Of a DNA stretch of 64,000 nucleotides, positions 1 through 7,895 are shown one piece after another. The stretch's first letter is position 1. Every line of letters starts with the position of its first letter. Source of the stretch: JBHJGP01 sp050331695 (GTDB taxonomy: Bacteria > Pseudomonadota > Alphaproteobacteria > Geminicoccales > Geminicoccaceae); NCBI GenBank assembly GCA_050331695.1, contig JBHJGP010000008.1, forward strand, positions 8,440-72,439, in the 5' to 3' direction. The position numbers and the translations under genes are program-made. The notes beneath the pieces were generated by a model. It saw nothing but the letters and a program-made list of their open reading frames with translations. It was not told where the DNA came from and made no database searches.

Positions 1-1
1 C

Positions 2-1285
2 ATCCGGGTGGTCAGGGCGATCGAACAGGGTGAACTCGCCGACGAATTGCCAATGGCCACGTCCCTAATGCCGAACGTGGTCTCACGCGACGCCCTTTTC
101 CTGGCTCTGTTCTTCCACGATTTGGGTAAGGGCCGCGGCGGCGATCACAGTGTTATAGGCGAACAGATCGTTCGCACGGTCGGCGAGCGCTGGCGGTTGC
201 CCGGTGAGGAAATCGAAACCGTCGCCTGGCTTGTGCGTCACCATCTTCTGATGAGCGCGACCGCCTTCAGCCGCGATCTGGAGGATCCGAAAACCGTCCA
301 GGATTTTGTCGAGGTGGTGCAATCACCCGAGCGCCTGCGGCTGCTTCTGATCCTCACCGTCTGCGACATACGCGCCGTCGGACCCAATGTTTGGAACGGC
401 TGGAAAGGTCAGTTGCTCCGCTCGCTCTACAATGCCAGCGAAGCGCTGATGATCACCGGCGACGTCAACGCCATGCGCCGGCATAGCGTCGGACGGGCGA
501 AATCCGCGTTGCGGGAAGCGCTCCTCGCCAGTGACGCCATTCAGTGGTCCGATGAAGAGATCGAGACCTATCTCGAGCGCCACGATCTTCGCTACTGGAT
601 GGGCTTCAGCGAAGCAGCCCACCTGCGCCACGCCAAACTGGTCCATGACGTCGAGAGCAAGGGCGAGCCCCTGGGCCTCGGCTTTCAAATGGATACCTTC
701 CGTGCGCGCACCGAGTTCTTGGTGTTCACGCCGGACCATCCGGGTCTTTTTATGAAATTGGCCGGCGCCCTCGCGCTCAGCGGCGTCAGCATCGTCGACG
801 CCCACATCTTCACCACCCAGGACGGCATGGCCATGGACAGTCTTGGCATTCAGAACGCCGAAAATCTCAGCGCCGTCACCGACCCCCGCCAATTGCAACG
901 GATCCGCAAGAACGTGGAGGAAGCGCTGGCCGGTAAGCTCTGGCTGGACAAGGCCCAGGAGGGACGGACCAGCCTGCCCAGCCGGGCGGCAGTGTTCCAG
1001 GTGACGCCGCGCGTGCTGTTGGACAACAAGGCGAGCCGCACCCATACCGTGATCGAGGTCAACGGCCGAGACCGGCCAGGACTGCTCTACGAGTTCGCCA
1101 AGGCGCTCAAGGAGCTGGGCCTGGTTATTTCCAGCGCGCACATCACCACCTTCGGCGAGCGGGTGGTCGACGTCGTCTACGTCAAGGATGTGTTCGGCAT
1201 GAAATTGACCCGGCCGAGCAAGGTGAAACAGGTCAAGACCGCTTTGCTTGAGGTGCTGGCCACCGACAGCGAGCAGGCAGCCTGA
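2..1285 (+). CDS. glnD: [Protein-PII] uridylyltransferase/uridylyl-removing enzyme GlnD (5' truncated by window)
   Basis: Bifunctional nitrogen sensor that adds UMP to PII proteins and removes it in response to glutamine. The frame is open to the left edge, so only about the last 427 residues are present and the nucleotidyltransferase domain lies outside. Visible are an HD phosphohydrolase motif (FFHDLGKGRGGDH, about 35 codons in, with a later RHH), which does the UMP removal, and two C-terminal ACT domains (TPDHPGLFMKLAG near codon 240, GRDRPGLLYEF near codon 352) that bind glutamine in this family. It ends 20 nt before murJ. Identification rests on HD plus tandem ACT in the family's order. 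Confidence 0.95.
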   Translation: MRVVRAIEQGELADELPMATSLMPNVVSRDALFLALFFHDLGKGRGGDHSVIGEQIVRTVGERWRLPGEEIETVAWLVRHHLLMSATAFSRDLEDPKTVQDFVEVVQSPERLRLLLILTVCDIRAVGPNVWNGWKGQLLRSLYNASEALMITGDVNAMRRHSVGRAKSALREALLASDAIQWSDEEIETYLERHDLRYWMGFSEAAHLRHAKLVHDVESKGEPLGLGFQMDTFRARTEFLVFTPDHPGLFMKLAGALALSGVSIVDAHIFTTQDGMAMDSLGIQNAENLSAVTDPRQLQRIRKNVEEALAGKLWLDKAQEGRTSLPSRAAVFQVTPRVLLDNKASRTHTVIEVNGRDRPGLLYEFAKALKELGLVISSAHITTFGERVVDVVYVKDVFGMKLTRPSKVKQVKTALLEVLATDSEQAA

Positions 1286-1305
1286 GACCGTCCGGCGTCA
1301 GTCGC

Positions 1306-2853
1306 TTGAACTTGATCCGCGCCGCGAGCACGGTCGGATCATTCACGATGATGTCCCGGGTCGCGGGCTTCGTCCGGGACGTACTGATCGCGCAGGTGCT
1401 GGGCGCGGGCGCTCTGGCCGATGTGTTCTTCGCCAGTTTCAAGCTCGCGAATTTTCTAAGGCGCCTGTTCGCCGAGGGCGCCTTCAACGCGGCCTTCGTG
1501 CCGATGTTCACCAAAACCCTGGAGGGCGAAGGCACCGAAGCGGCGCGGCAGTTCGCGGCCAACGCGTTCGCCGCGCTGGCGACGGTGCTGCTGGTCATCG
1601 TTCTCCTGGCCGAGCTATTCATGCCCTACGTGGTTCGGGTCATCGCCACCGGTTTCGAGCCTGGAGGCGAGCGCTACCAGCTGACCGTGGAGCTGAGCCG
1701 CATCACCTTCCCTTATATCTTCTGCATTTCCCTGGCGGCGCTCCTGAGCGGGATGCTCAACGCCATCGGCCGGTTCGCGGCGGCAGCCTTCGCGCCAGTG
1801 CTTTTGAACTTCACCCTGATCACAGCGCTCCTGGGCTTCGGCGACCGGCTCGAGACGCCGGCCCATGTTCTGGCCTGGGGTGTGGCGCTGGCGGGGCTCT
1901 TACAATTGACATGGGTTGGCCTCGCCGTTCATCGCCAGGGTTTTGGCTTCCGGCTGCGGCCACCTGTTTGGACGGCCAAGCTGAAGCGACTTTTGATATT
2001 GATCGGACCCGGTGTCGTCGGCGCAGGCGTCGCCCAGATCAACATGCTGGTCGATCTCTGGTTCGCCACCGGCCTGCCGGCCGGTGCCGTGGCCTACATC
2101 TTCTATGCCGACCGCCTAAACCAATTGCCCCTCGGTGTGATCGGCATCGCCATCGGCACGGCGCTCTTGCCGCTTCTCAGCCGCCAGCTTCGCCAAGGCG
2201 CGCTCGACGCGGCCCGGCACAGTTTCAACCGCGCGATCGAATTCGCGCTGCTCCTGACCCTTCCCGCCGCCGCCGCACTCATCGTGGTCGCCGAACCGGT
2301 CATCGCCGGCCTTTACCAACGGGGTGCTTTCAGCGCCGAGGACACGACCAATACCGCCCTGGCACTCCAAGCCCTGGCGTTGGGCCTGCCGGCTTACGTG
2401 CTGATCAAGGTGTTCGTACCCGGCTTTTTCGCCCGCGAGGACACGCGAACGCCGGTCGCCGTCGCCGCAATTTGCCTCGCCGCCAATATCGGCTTCATCC
2501 TGATCCTGATCGAGCCTCTGGCTCATGTCGGCATTTGCCTGGCGACCGCGCTCTCCAACTGGCTGAACGCCGGGCTTTTGTTCGCGCTACTGATCCGCCG
2601 CGGGCAATTCCAGGCCGACCGGCGCCTGATCGACCGGGCGGTTCGCTGCGGCCTGGCCTGCGTGCTGATGGTTGGAGCCCTGTTCCTGCTCGACCAGGTG
2701 TTACCGCCGATGACCTTTGTGGTGCGACTTCTTCCCCTGATCATTGGCGGAGCCTTTGTCTATGGCGCCTCGGCGTTCCTGGTGCGGGCCGTCACCCGCG
2801 CGGATATCGCTCAATTGAAGGGCCGCAGCAGCACGCCTCCGGCCACCGGCTGA
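1306..2853 (+). CDS. murJ: Lipid II flippase MurJ (MviN)
   Basis: Inner-membrane flippase of the MOP/MviN family that moves lipid II across the cytoplasmic membrane for peptidoglycan synthesis. The 515-residue protein has about 14 hydrophobic segments and the typical N-terminus (MNLIRAASTVGSFTMMSR, then GFVRDVLIAQVLGAG). The TTG at 1306 gives exactly this family start; no strong ribosome binding site is visible. It lies 20 nt after glnD on the same strand, so co-transcription is likely. Length matches the family. Confidence 0.95.
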   Translation: MNLIRAASTVGSFTMMSRVAGFVRDVLIAQVLGAGALADVFFASFKLANFLRRLFAEGAFNAAFVPMFTKTLEGEGTEAARQFAANAFAALATVLLVIVLLAELFMPYVVRVIATGFEPGGERYQLTVELSRITFPYIFCISLAALLSGMLNAIGRFAAAAFAPVLLNFTLITALLGFGDRLETPAHVLAWGVALAGLLQLTWVGLAVHRQGFGFRLRPPVWTAKLKRLLILIGPGVVGAGVAQINMLVDLWFATGLPAGAVAYIFYADRLNQLPLGVIGIAIGTALLPLLSRQLRQGALDAARHSFNRAIEFALLLTLPAAAALIVVAEPVIAGLYQRGAFSAEDTTNTALALQALALGLPAYVLIKVFVPGFFAREDTRTPVAVAAICLAANIGFILILIEPLAHVGICLATALSNWLNAGLLFALLIRRGQFQADRRLIDRAVRCGLACVLMVGALFLLDQVLPPMTFVVRLLPLIIGGAFVYGASAFLVRAVTRADIAQLKGRSSTPPATG

Positions 2854-2933
2854 GCCCGCTTGACGAGGCCATGCGCCTGTGCGCTTTTCCCAGCCTACTC
2901 CATCAAACGCACTAGGATTTGGGCGAAGCCACT

Positions 2934-3935
2934 ATGAAGGGGCGCATCTTTTCGGGCGTACAGCCGACCCATGGCCTGCATCTCGGCAACTATCTGGGTG
3001 CCATCAGGAACTGGGTCCGCCTGCAGGACGACTATGAGTGCATCTATTGCGTGGTCGATCAGCACGCTCTCACCACCATGCACGATCCGGGCGCGATGCG
3101 CGCCAACAGCCGCGAGGTCGCGGCCGCCTTGATCGCAAGCGGTATCGATCCGAAGCGGTCGATCCTGTTCGTCCAGAGCGCGGTCCCCGGCCACAGCCAG
3201 CTCGCCTGGATCTTCAATTGCGTCACGCCGCTCGGCTGGCTCAACCGGATGACCCAGTTCAAGGAAAAGGCCGGGAAACAAAGGGAAAACGCGCCCGTCG
3301 GCCTGTTCGCCTATCCGGTTCTTCAGGCCGCCGACATTCTGGTCCACAAAGCGACCCACGTTCCCGTCGGCGAGGACCAGAAGCAACATCTGGAACTGTC
3401 CCGCGACATCGCACTGGCCTTCAACCATCGCTTCCAAGAGGGGTTCTTTCCCACGCCTGAGCCCTTGATCCTAGGCGAGGCCAGTCGGGTCATGTCCTTG
3501 CGCGATGGGACCAAGAAGATGAGCAAATCCGACAGCTCGGACATGTCTCGCATCAACTTGACAGACGATGCCGATCTCATCGCGAAAAAGATCCAGAAAG
3601 CGAAGTCCGACAGTATTGAAGGTTTCGCCGACAATCTTGACGAGAGGCCCGAGGCCGCCAACCTGTTGACCATCTACGCAGCGCTTGCGAACCGAGATCG
3701 AGCGAACGTGATCGACGAGTTTTCGTCCGCGCAGTTTTCGACGCTGAAGAAGGCCCTGGCGGACCTGGCGGTTGACCGTCTGGCACCCTTGGCCGACGAG
3801 ATGCGTCGGCTGATGGCGGAACCGGATCACCTCGATCGGGTTTTGGCGGAGGGTGCTGAGCGGGCCGACGCGAGCGCCAGGCCGGTTGTTCGCGAAGCCT
3901 ATGAACTGGTTGGCTTTCAGAACCCGGCCGGCTGA
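2934..3935 (+). CDS. trpS: Tryptophan--tRNA ligase
   Basis: Class Ic aminoacyl-tRNA synthetase that charges tRNA-Trp in the cytoplasm. The HIGH-equivalent signature is in THGLHLGNYLGA near the N-terminus and the KMSKS loop is intact (KKMSKSDSSD, about residue 195). With ATG at 2934 the protein is 333 residues and starts MKGRIFSGVQPTHG, as the family does; an in-frame TTG at 2919 would add five residues but lies directly on the AGGA that could serve as binding site. It follows murJ after about 80 nt. Confidence 0.96.
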   Translation: MKGRIFSGVQPTHGLHLGNYLGAIRNWVRLQDDYECIYCVVDQHALTTMHDPGAMRANSREVAAALIASGIDPKRSILFVQSAVPGHSQLAWIFNCVTPLGWLNRMTQFKEKAGKQRENAPVGLFAYPVLQAADILVHKATHVPVGEDQKQHLELSRDIALAFNHRFQEGFFPTPEPLILGEASRVMSLRDGTKKMSKSDSSDMSRINLTDDADLIAKKIQKAKSDSIEGFADNLDERPEAANLLTIYAALANRDRANVIDEFSSAQFSTLKKALADLAVDRLAPLADEMRRLMAEPDHLDRVLAEGAERADASARPVVREAYELVGFQNPAG

Positions 3936-3950
3936 CGAGGAGACCTGGCA

Positions 3951-4910
3951 GTGGCGACCGAAACCCAAGATTCAGTCCATCGTTCGAGCCTGCGCGTGGT
4001 GCGGTGGCTGATTTGGTTCCCGGCGCTTCTGGTTATTATCGGCGTCCTCTACTATGGCGTGGGCGCCCTCATCATCCATGAGATCGATGACGATATCGCC
4101 TTCGGTCTGGAGGCTAGCCCGCCTCAGGGCGGTAGTCAGACGGCTGCCGTGATGGCCGACCTGATCGAGCGCGAAATCGACCAGAACGGCTGGATCGCCA
4201 ATTCGCCGCCTTTTTATCCGGGCTATGTTCTGGACAATATGCCCAACTTCCAGAACGGGATCATCGACGCGCTGTCCCGTGTTTCGATCGAGTTGCTAGA
4301 CCAGATCGCCCGCTCACGGGGCTCGAGCAGCGCTGACCGCGACCTCGAGATCGTGACCGGCAGGCTGAAGTTTCCCGGAGACCAGTGGGTGTGGGATCCG
4401 AGCGTCTCCTGGGCCCCTCAGCGGCCCTCGCAAAGCTACTACCGTGAAGCCGCGACGGCGCTCCGGCGCTATAATGACCGGTTGGCGGCCGGCAACGCTG
4501 TATTCGAACGCCGGGACGACAATCTCCTGACCACGCTCGATCGGATCTCGAAAGATCTCGGATCGACATCCGCCGGGCTCTACCAGCATATGGATGACTA
4601 TTCAGGGCGATGGCTCGATACTGAGGCCGACGATCATTTCTACCGAGCCAAGGGTAAACTCTACGCCTACTTCATCGTTTTGCGGGCCTTCGAGGATGAT
4701 TTCGCGGAGCGAATTACCGATCGCAATCTGACCACGCCTTGGCAGCAGATGCTCGGCAGTTTCGAAGAAGGTGCGACGCTATATCCCTGGATCGTCGTCA
4801 ACGGCGTACCGGACGGTCAGCTCACGCCCAGCCATTTGGCGGCCCAGGGTTTTTATCTGTTGCGCGCCCGGACCCAGCTTCGGGAAATCAGCGATATTCT
4901 TCTTAAGTGA
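3951..4910 (+). CDS. DUF2333 family membrane-anchored protein
   Basis: Conserved proteobacterial protein of unknown function (DUF2333). One N-terminal transmembrane segment (about residues 20-43: WLIWFPALLVIIGVLYYG) anchors a large soluble domain, rich in aromatic and acidic residues, that is probably periplasmic. The GTG at 3951 has a strong GAGGAG 8 nt upstream (3937-3942). It begins 15 nt after trpS. Family assignment is by overall pattern; no catalytic motif is visible and no function is claimed. Confidence 0.8.
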   Translation: MATETQDSVHRSSLRVVRWLIWFPALLVIIGVLYYGVGALIIHEIDDDIAFGLEASPPQGGSQTAAVMADLIEREIDQNGWIANSPPFYPGYVLDNMPNFQNGIIDALSRVSIELLDQIARSRGSSSADRDLEIVTGRLKFPGDQWVWDPSVSWAPQRPSQSYYREAATALRRYNDRLAAGNAVFERRDDNLLTTLDRISKDLGSTSAGLYQHMDDYSGRWLDTEADDHFYRAKGKLYAYFIVLRAFEDDFAERITDRNLTTPWQQMLGSFEEGATLYPWIVVNGVPDGQLTPSHLAAQGFYLLRARTQLREISDILLK

Positions 4911-4987
4911 AGGCGCGCTTGAAGCGAACGCGCAATTGACCCATCTTCTTGTCACACATCGATCAATTGCTCGCCCGAGGATCCGTT

Positions 4988-5542
4988 ATGTTCATCCAAA
5001 CAGAAGCCACGCCGAACCCAGCGAGCATGAAGTTTCTCCCCGGGCGGGACGTTATGGACCAAGGTGTCGCTGACTTCACCGAACAAGACACGGCCCAGGC
5101 GGGCTCGCCGCTGGCATCGCGATTGTTCGCCGTCGATGGCGTCGCCGGCGTCTATCTGGGTCAGAATTTCATCACAGTGACCAAGACGGAAACCGAAGAC
5201 TGGCAGAGGCTCAAGCCTGCGGTTCTGGGCGCGATCATGGAGCATTATCTGTCCGGCGATCCGGTTGTTCATGCCCACGCGCTCGCTGACGAGGCAGGCA
5301 GCGAGGATGAAGACCAAATCGTCACGCAGATCCGCGAGTTGATCGACACCCGCGTACGCCCGGCCGTGGCGCAAGACGGCGGTGACATCGTCTTCCACGG
5401 TTTCGAGCGGGGCGTTGTTTATCTGCATATGCGCGGTGCTTGCGCCGGCTGTCCAAGCTCGGTGGTGACGCTCAAAAACGGTATCGAGAACCTGCTCCGC
5501 TACTACGTGCCCGAAGTGGTCGAGGTTCGCGCGGTCTCCTGA
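4988..5542 (+). CDS. nfuA: NfuA/NifU-like iron-sulfur carrier protein
   Basis: Scaffold/carrier that binds a [4Fe-4S] cluster and passes it to apo-proteins. The 184-residue protein has an Nfu N-terminal domain (MFIQTEATPNPASMKFLPG) and a C-terminal NifU domain with the cluster-binding CxxC in GACAGCPSSVVTL. ATG 4988 is preferred over an upstream ATG at 4949 because GAGG sits 7 nt before it and because family members start with this sequence. It precedes tsaB by 30 nt. Confidence 0.93.
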   Translation: MFIQTEATPNPASMKFLPGRDVMDQGVADFTEQDTAQAGSPLASRLFAVDGVAGVYLGQNFITVTKTETEDWQRLKPAVLGAIMEHYLSGDPVVHAHALADEAGSEDEDQIVTQIRELIDTRVRPAVAQDGGDIVFHGFERGVVYLHMRGACAGCPSSVVTLKNGIENLLRYYVPEVVEVRAVS

Positions 5543-5572
5543 TCGAGAGGTTCTTCATTACTGCGTGAGATC

Positions 5573-6211
5573 GTGTCGTCCGTCGCCGTCGCCATCGAAT
5601 GTAGCCAGGATACCCGTTCAGCCGCCGTGACCTTGGCTGGAACCGTGGTCGCGATCAAAAGCGAACTGGGCTTTCGCCAACATGGCGAACGGCTAGGGTC
5701 ATTGGTCGAGGAAGCACGGCTTGAAGCGGGTGTCTCCTGGTCGCAAGTCGACCACCTCTTCGTCGGTGTCGGGCCCGGAAGTTTCACAGGCATCAGGGTG
5801 GCGGTCGCGGCCACCCGCGCCTTCGCGCTGACGATCGATCGGCCGGTGCACGCCGTTACCACCTTCGAAGCGCTCGCTGCATTCCAAGAGGGGCCGAGCC
5901 TTTGCCTTGTCGATGCCAGGCGGGATCGCTTCTACGGTCAGGAAATGGACGATCATGGGCTATCGGTCGGGGCGGCAAGGATCGCCACGGTCGAGCAATG
6001 GCTGTCGCAGCATCGCGGGCCCGATCAGGTTTTGGCGGCCGATCCGATGGAGCGGCTGGACGATCGTTTCTGTCGACGGATCGAACTGGATGCGAGCCTC
6101 GTCGCCGCGGCCGCCCTCCGTGGCATTGACCGCGGGTCGGCCGCGATCGCAGGCTCCGCAGTCCAACCCTATTATCTGCGTGCCCCCGATGCCACGCCGA
6201 TGGCGGTCTGA
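5573..6211 (+). CDS. tsaB: tRNA threonylcarbamoyladenosine (t6A) biosynthesis protein TsaB
   Basis: Non-catalytic ASKHA-fold partner of TsaD in the t6A37 tRNA-modification complex. The 212-residue protein carries the diagnostic GVGPGSFTGIRVA stretch near residue 64 and an ASKHA-type N-terminus (VAVAIECSQDT). GTG start at 5573. Only 3 nt separate its stop from rimI, and tsaB-rimI is a widespread pairing. Confidence 0.93.
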   Translation: MSSVAVAIECSQDTRSAAVTLAGTVVAIKSELGFRQHGERLGSLVEEARLEAGVSWSQVDHLFVGVGPGSFTGIRVAVAATRAFALTIDRPVHAVTTFEALAAFQEGPSLCLVDARRDRFYGQEMDDHGLSVGAARIATVEQWLSQHRGPDQVLAADPMERLDDRFCRRIELDASLVAAAALRGIDRGSAAIAGSAVQPYYLRAPDATPMAV

Positions 6212-6214
6212 CCG

Positions 6215-6751
6215 TTGGCCGTGCAACTAGCTCCATCGGAAATCGACGTCCGGCGCATCAGCGCGTTCGAGATAGGCCGTCTGGCGCGATTGCACGCCGC
6301 TTGCTTTGACGAACCCTGGAGCCGGGCCGATCTGCTTCAGCTTCTAGCCATGCCAGGCGGCTTCGGCCTGGTTGCGGCCATCGCCGAACGCAGTCTGGTT
6401 CGCTTCGGCACCCAAAGGCTGGTGGGCTTCGCGCTCTGCCGCACCGTTCGCGACGAATGTGAGCTGCTTTCGATCGGCGTCGTCGTCGATCGACGGCGGG
6501 AAGGTGTTGCCACCAGGCTCGTGGCCCGGAGCATCGCCACATGCCAAGCCCAGGGCGCGCGCCGCATGTTTCTCGAAGTCGCCGTCGACAACGCGTCGGC
6601 TCAAGCGCTTTACCAAGGGTTCGGTTTCGTCCAGATCGGCCGCCGCGAGTCTTATTACCGACGGCCGAACGGTACCCGGATGGCCGCGCTGACCATGCGG
6701 CTAGACTTTAAAACGCCACGGCCTCGACTGGTCACGCACACCCATCCGTGA
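6215..6751 (+). CDS. rimI: GNAT acetyltransferase, RimI type (ribosomal protein S18 N-acetyltransferase)
   Basis: N-alpha-acetyltransferase of the RimI family. The GNAT core is visible: the acetyl-CoA loop VVDRRREGVATRLVA (about residues 90-104) and the C-terminal NASAQALYQGFGFVQIGRRESYY segment that is typical of RimI. TTG at 6215 gives 178 residues; a GTG two codons later is an alternative. It lies directly behind tsaB and converges on the TusA-like gene with a 6-nt gap. Confidence 0.88.
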   Translation: MAVQLAPSEIDVRRISAFEIGRLARLHAACFDEPWSRADLLQLLAMPGGFGLVAAIAERSLVRFGTQRLVGFALCRTVRDECELLSIGVVVDRRREGVATRLVARSIATCQAQGARRMFLEVAVDNASAQALYQGFGFVQIGRRESYYRRPNGTRMAALTMRLDFKTPRPRLVTHTHP

Positions 6752-6757
6752 CAATTT

Positions 6758-6991
6758 TTAATCTCGCATCTTGCGAATAATCAGGCGATGACAACCGTCT
6801 ACGTCATGGGCTCGCTCGACGATTTGATGGCCGTGATCCTCGACACTCCGGGGTACGTTGATCATCGGCTCGCCGCCGCGCAGGCGCACCGTCAACAAGT
6901 CACCCACAGCGATTTCTTCGAGCTTCAGCTTCGTTTTTACGAAGGTAATTGGGCAGGTGTCCTCCGTGATATCAAGATTGTATTCGGCCAT
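6758..6991 (-). CDS. TusA/SirA-family sulfur-carrier-like protein
   Basis: Small 77-residue protein of the TusA/SirA/YedF fold. The conserved CP motif is present (DTCPITFVKTKLKLEEI, Cys about residue 13); in this family the Cys relays sulfur as a persulfide. AGAGAG lies 2-3 nt before the ATG. It is transcribed opposite to mucR from a 120-nt divergent intergenic region. The sulfur acceptor cannot be deduced from the neighbours. Confidence 0.85.
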   Translation of the reverse strand: MAEYNLDITEDTCPITFVKTKLKLEEIAVGDLLTVRLRGGEPMINVPRSVEDHGHQIVERAHDVDGCHRLIIRKMRD

Positions 6992-7052
6992 AGCTCTCTT
7001 TCATTGCAAGATATCCACAAAAATTTGCAGAAATCTCTTGCTCCCGGCTTGA

Positions 7053-7068
7053 CCCTAAATATATAGGG
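7053..7068. promoter_or_regulatory. AT-centred 16-bp palindrome upstream of mucR
   Basis: CCCTAAATATATAGGG is symmetric at 14 of 16 positions and lies 44 nt before the mucR ATG, in the AT-rich divergent region between the TusA-like gene and mucR. MucR-family repressors are known to bind AT-rich sites and to autoregulate, so an autoregulatory operator is a reasonable inference. TATATA inside it could also be part of a -10 element. Confidence 0.4.
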
Positions 7069-7111
7069 CAAATAAGAAAAACATTGGGCAAGTCCGAAGG
7101 TAACTGCAAAT

Positions 7112-7540
7112 ATGACCGAACAGTTAGATCAAAACGAGCTCTTGACGCTCACCACCGAAATCGTGTCGAGCCATGTCTCGAACAACGTGGTTCCGGTAGG
7201 TGATTTACCTGAGCTGATCCGCCAGACCTACGCGAGCCTCGCTGGCTTAGGTCATGTTGAACAAGAGGAAGAACCTGAGAAGCTAACGCCGGCCGTTCCT
7301 ATCAAACGCTCAGTTGCCGACGATTACATCGTTTGCTTGGAAGATGGCAAGAAGCTGAAGATGCTCAAGCGCCATCTGAAAACCCGCTACGATATGTCGC
7401 CAGAGGAATATCGTAAACGTTGGGGTCTTCCGGACGACTATCCGATGGTTGCGCCCGCATACGCCAAGCAGCGCAGTCAATTGGCCAAGAAAATTGGCCT
7501 TGGCACCAAAGCGCGTACCACGACGGGGCGTCGTCGCTAG
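7112..7540 (+). CDS. mucR: MucR/Ros-family transcriptional regulator
   Basis: Prokaryotic zinc-finger-like global regulator of alphaproteobacteria (exopolysaccharide, motility and cell-cycle genes in relatives). The 142-residue protein has the N-terminal oligomerisation region and the DNA-binding domain (CLEDGKKLKMLKRHLK, then SPEEYRKRWGLPDDYPMVAP), ending in a basic tail. At the Ros zinc-ligand positions it has Cys75, Asp78, His88 and Tyr93, so at least one ligand is lost and structural zinc is doubtful. Metal-free MucR relatives are known, so the fold can persist. Confidence 0.93.
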   Translation: MTEQLDQNELLTLTTEIVSSHVSNNVVPVGDLPELIRQTYASLAGLGHVEQEEEPEKLTPAVPIKRSVADDYIVCLEDGKKLKMLKRHLKTRYDMSPEEYRKRWGLPDDYPMVAPAYAKQRSQLAKKIGLGTKARTTTGRRR

Positions 7541-7895
7541 AGGGCGGCCCGTTCAAGTGAAGCCAGTTGGCCGGCAAAAGTTGCTTTATTCCGAAGATTT
7601 GAAGCAACTTGGCAGATTTTGTCTCAACGCTGGTGGCTGTGGACGAGTGTCTGAAGGCGGAGGGGCAGCCTAAAGTTCAGCCCCTCCCACGCCTAATCGT
7701 CTTATTTGCTCAAAAAGCGATCGGTCGCGTGGCTTGTCCCTTCATTTTAGGGTGGGATTCAAAGCCGGTTAACGCTCAATACTTCTTTGAATACCGTTTC
7801 GCTTCGAGCGAAAAAACAGGGCGGCCAGCGGTCTTGACGAGTGCGCCGGTTCGCGACCATAAGCGAGCCCCATAACTGACCGCGCGTGAGCCGGG
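7541..7895. other. 355-nt gap between mucR and miaB with two stem-loops; no gene seen
   Basis: No credible coding sequence. Two perfect inverted repeats stand out: a 9-bp stem at 7578-7586/7602-7610 with a 15-nt loop, followed by GGCAGATTTTG, and an 8-bp G/C stem at 7659-7666/7680-7687 with a 13-nt loop. The first may end the mucR transcript. A small RNA or leader is possible but unsupported beyond these stems. The miaB promoter must lie here. Confidence 0.5.
7578..7610 (+). terminator. Candidate mucR terminator stem-loop
   Basis: Perfect 9-bp inverted repeat (AAGTTGCTT / AAGCAACTT) with a 15-nt loop, about 40 nt after the mucR stop. The U-tract is weak (ATTTTG begins 5 nt after the stem), so termination is tentative. 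Confidence 0.35.

Noticed and set aside
7797..7813. TTTCGCT-TCG-AGCGAAA hairpin as a terminator before miaB
   Set aside because: It is followed by A residues on the + strand, and on the - strand the Ts precede the stem, so neither direction gives an intrinsic terminator.
7609..7875. 88-codon frame between mucR and miaB
   Set aside because: TTG start without binding site, overlaps both stem-loops, no recognisable protein pattern.
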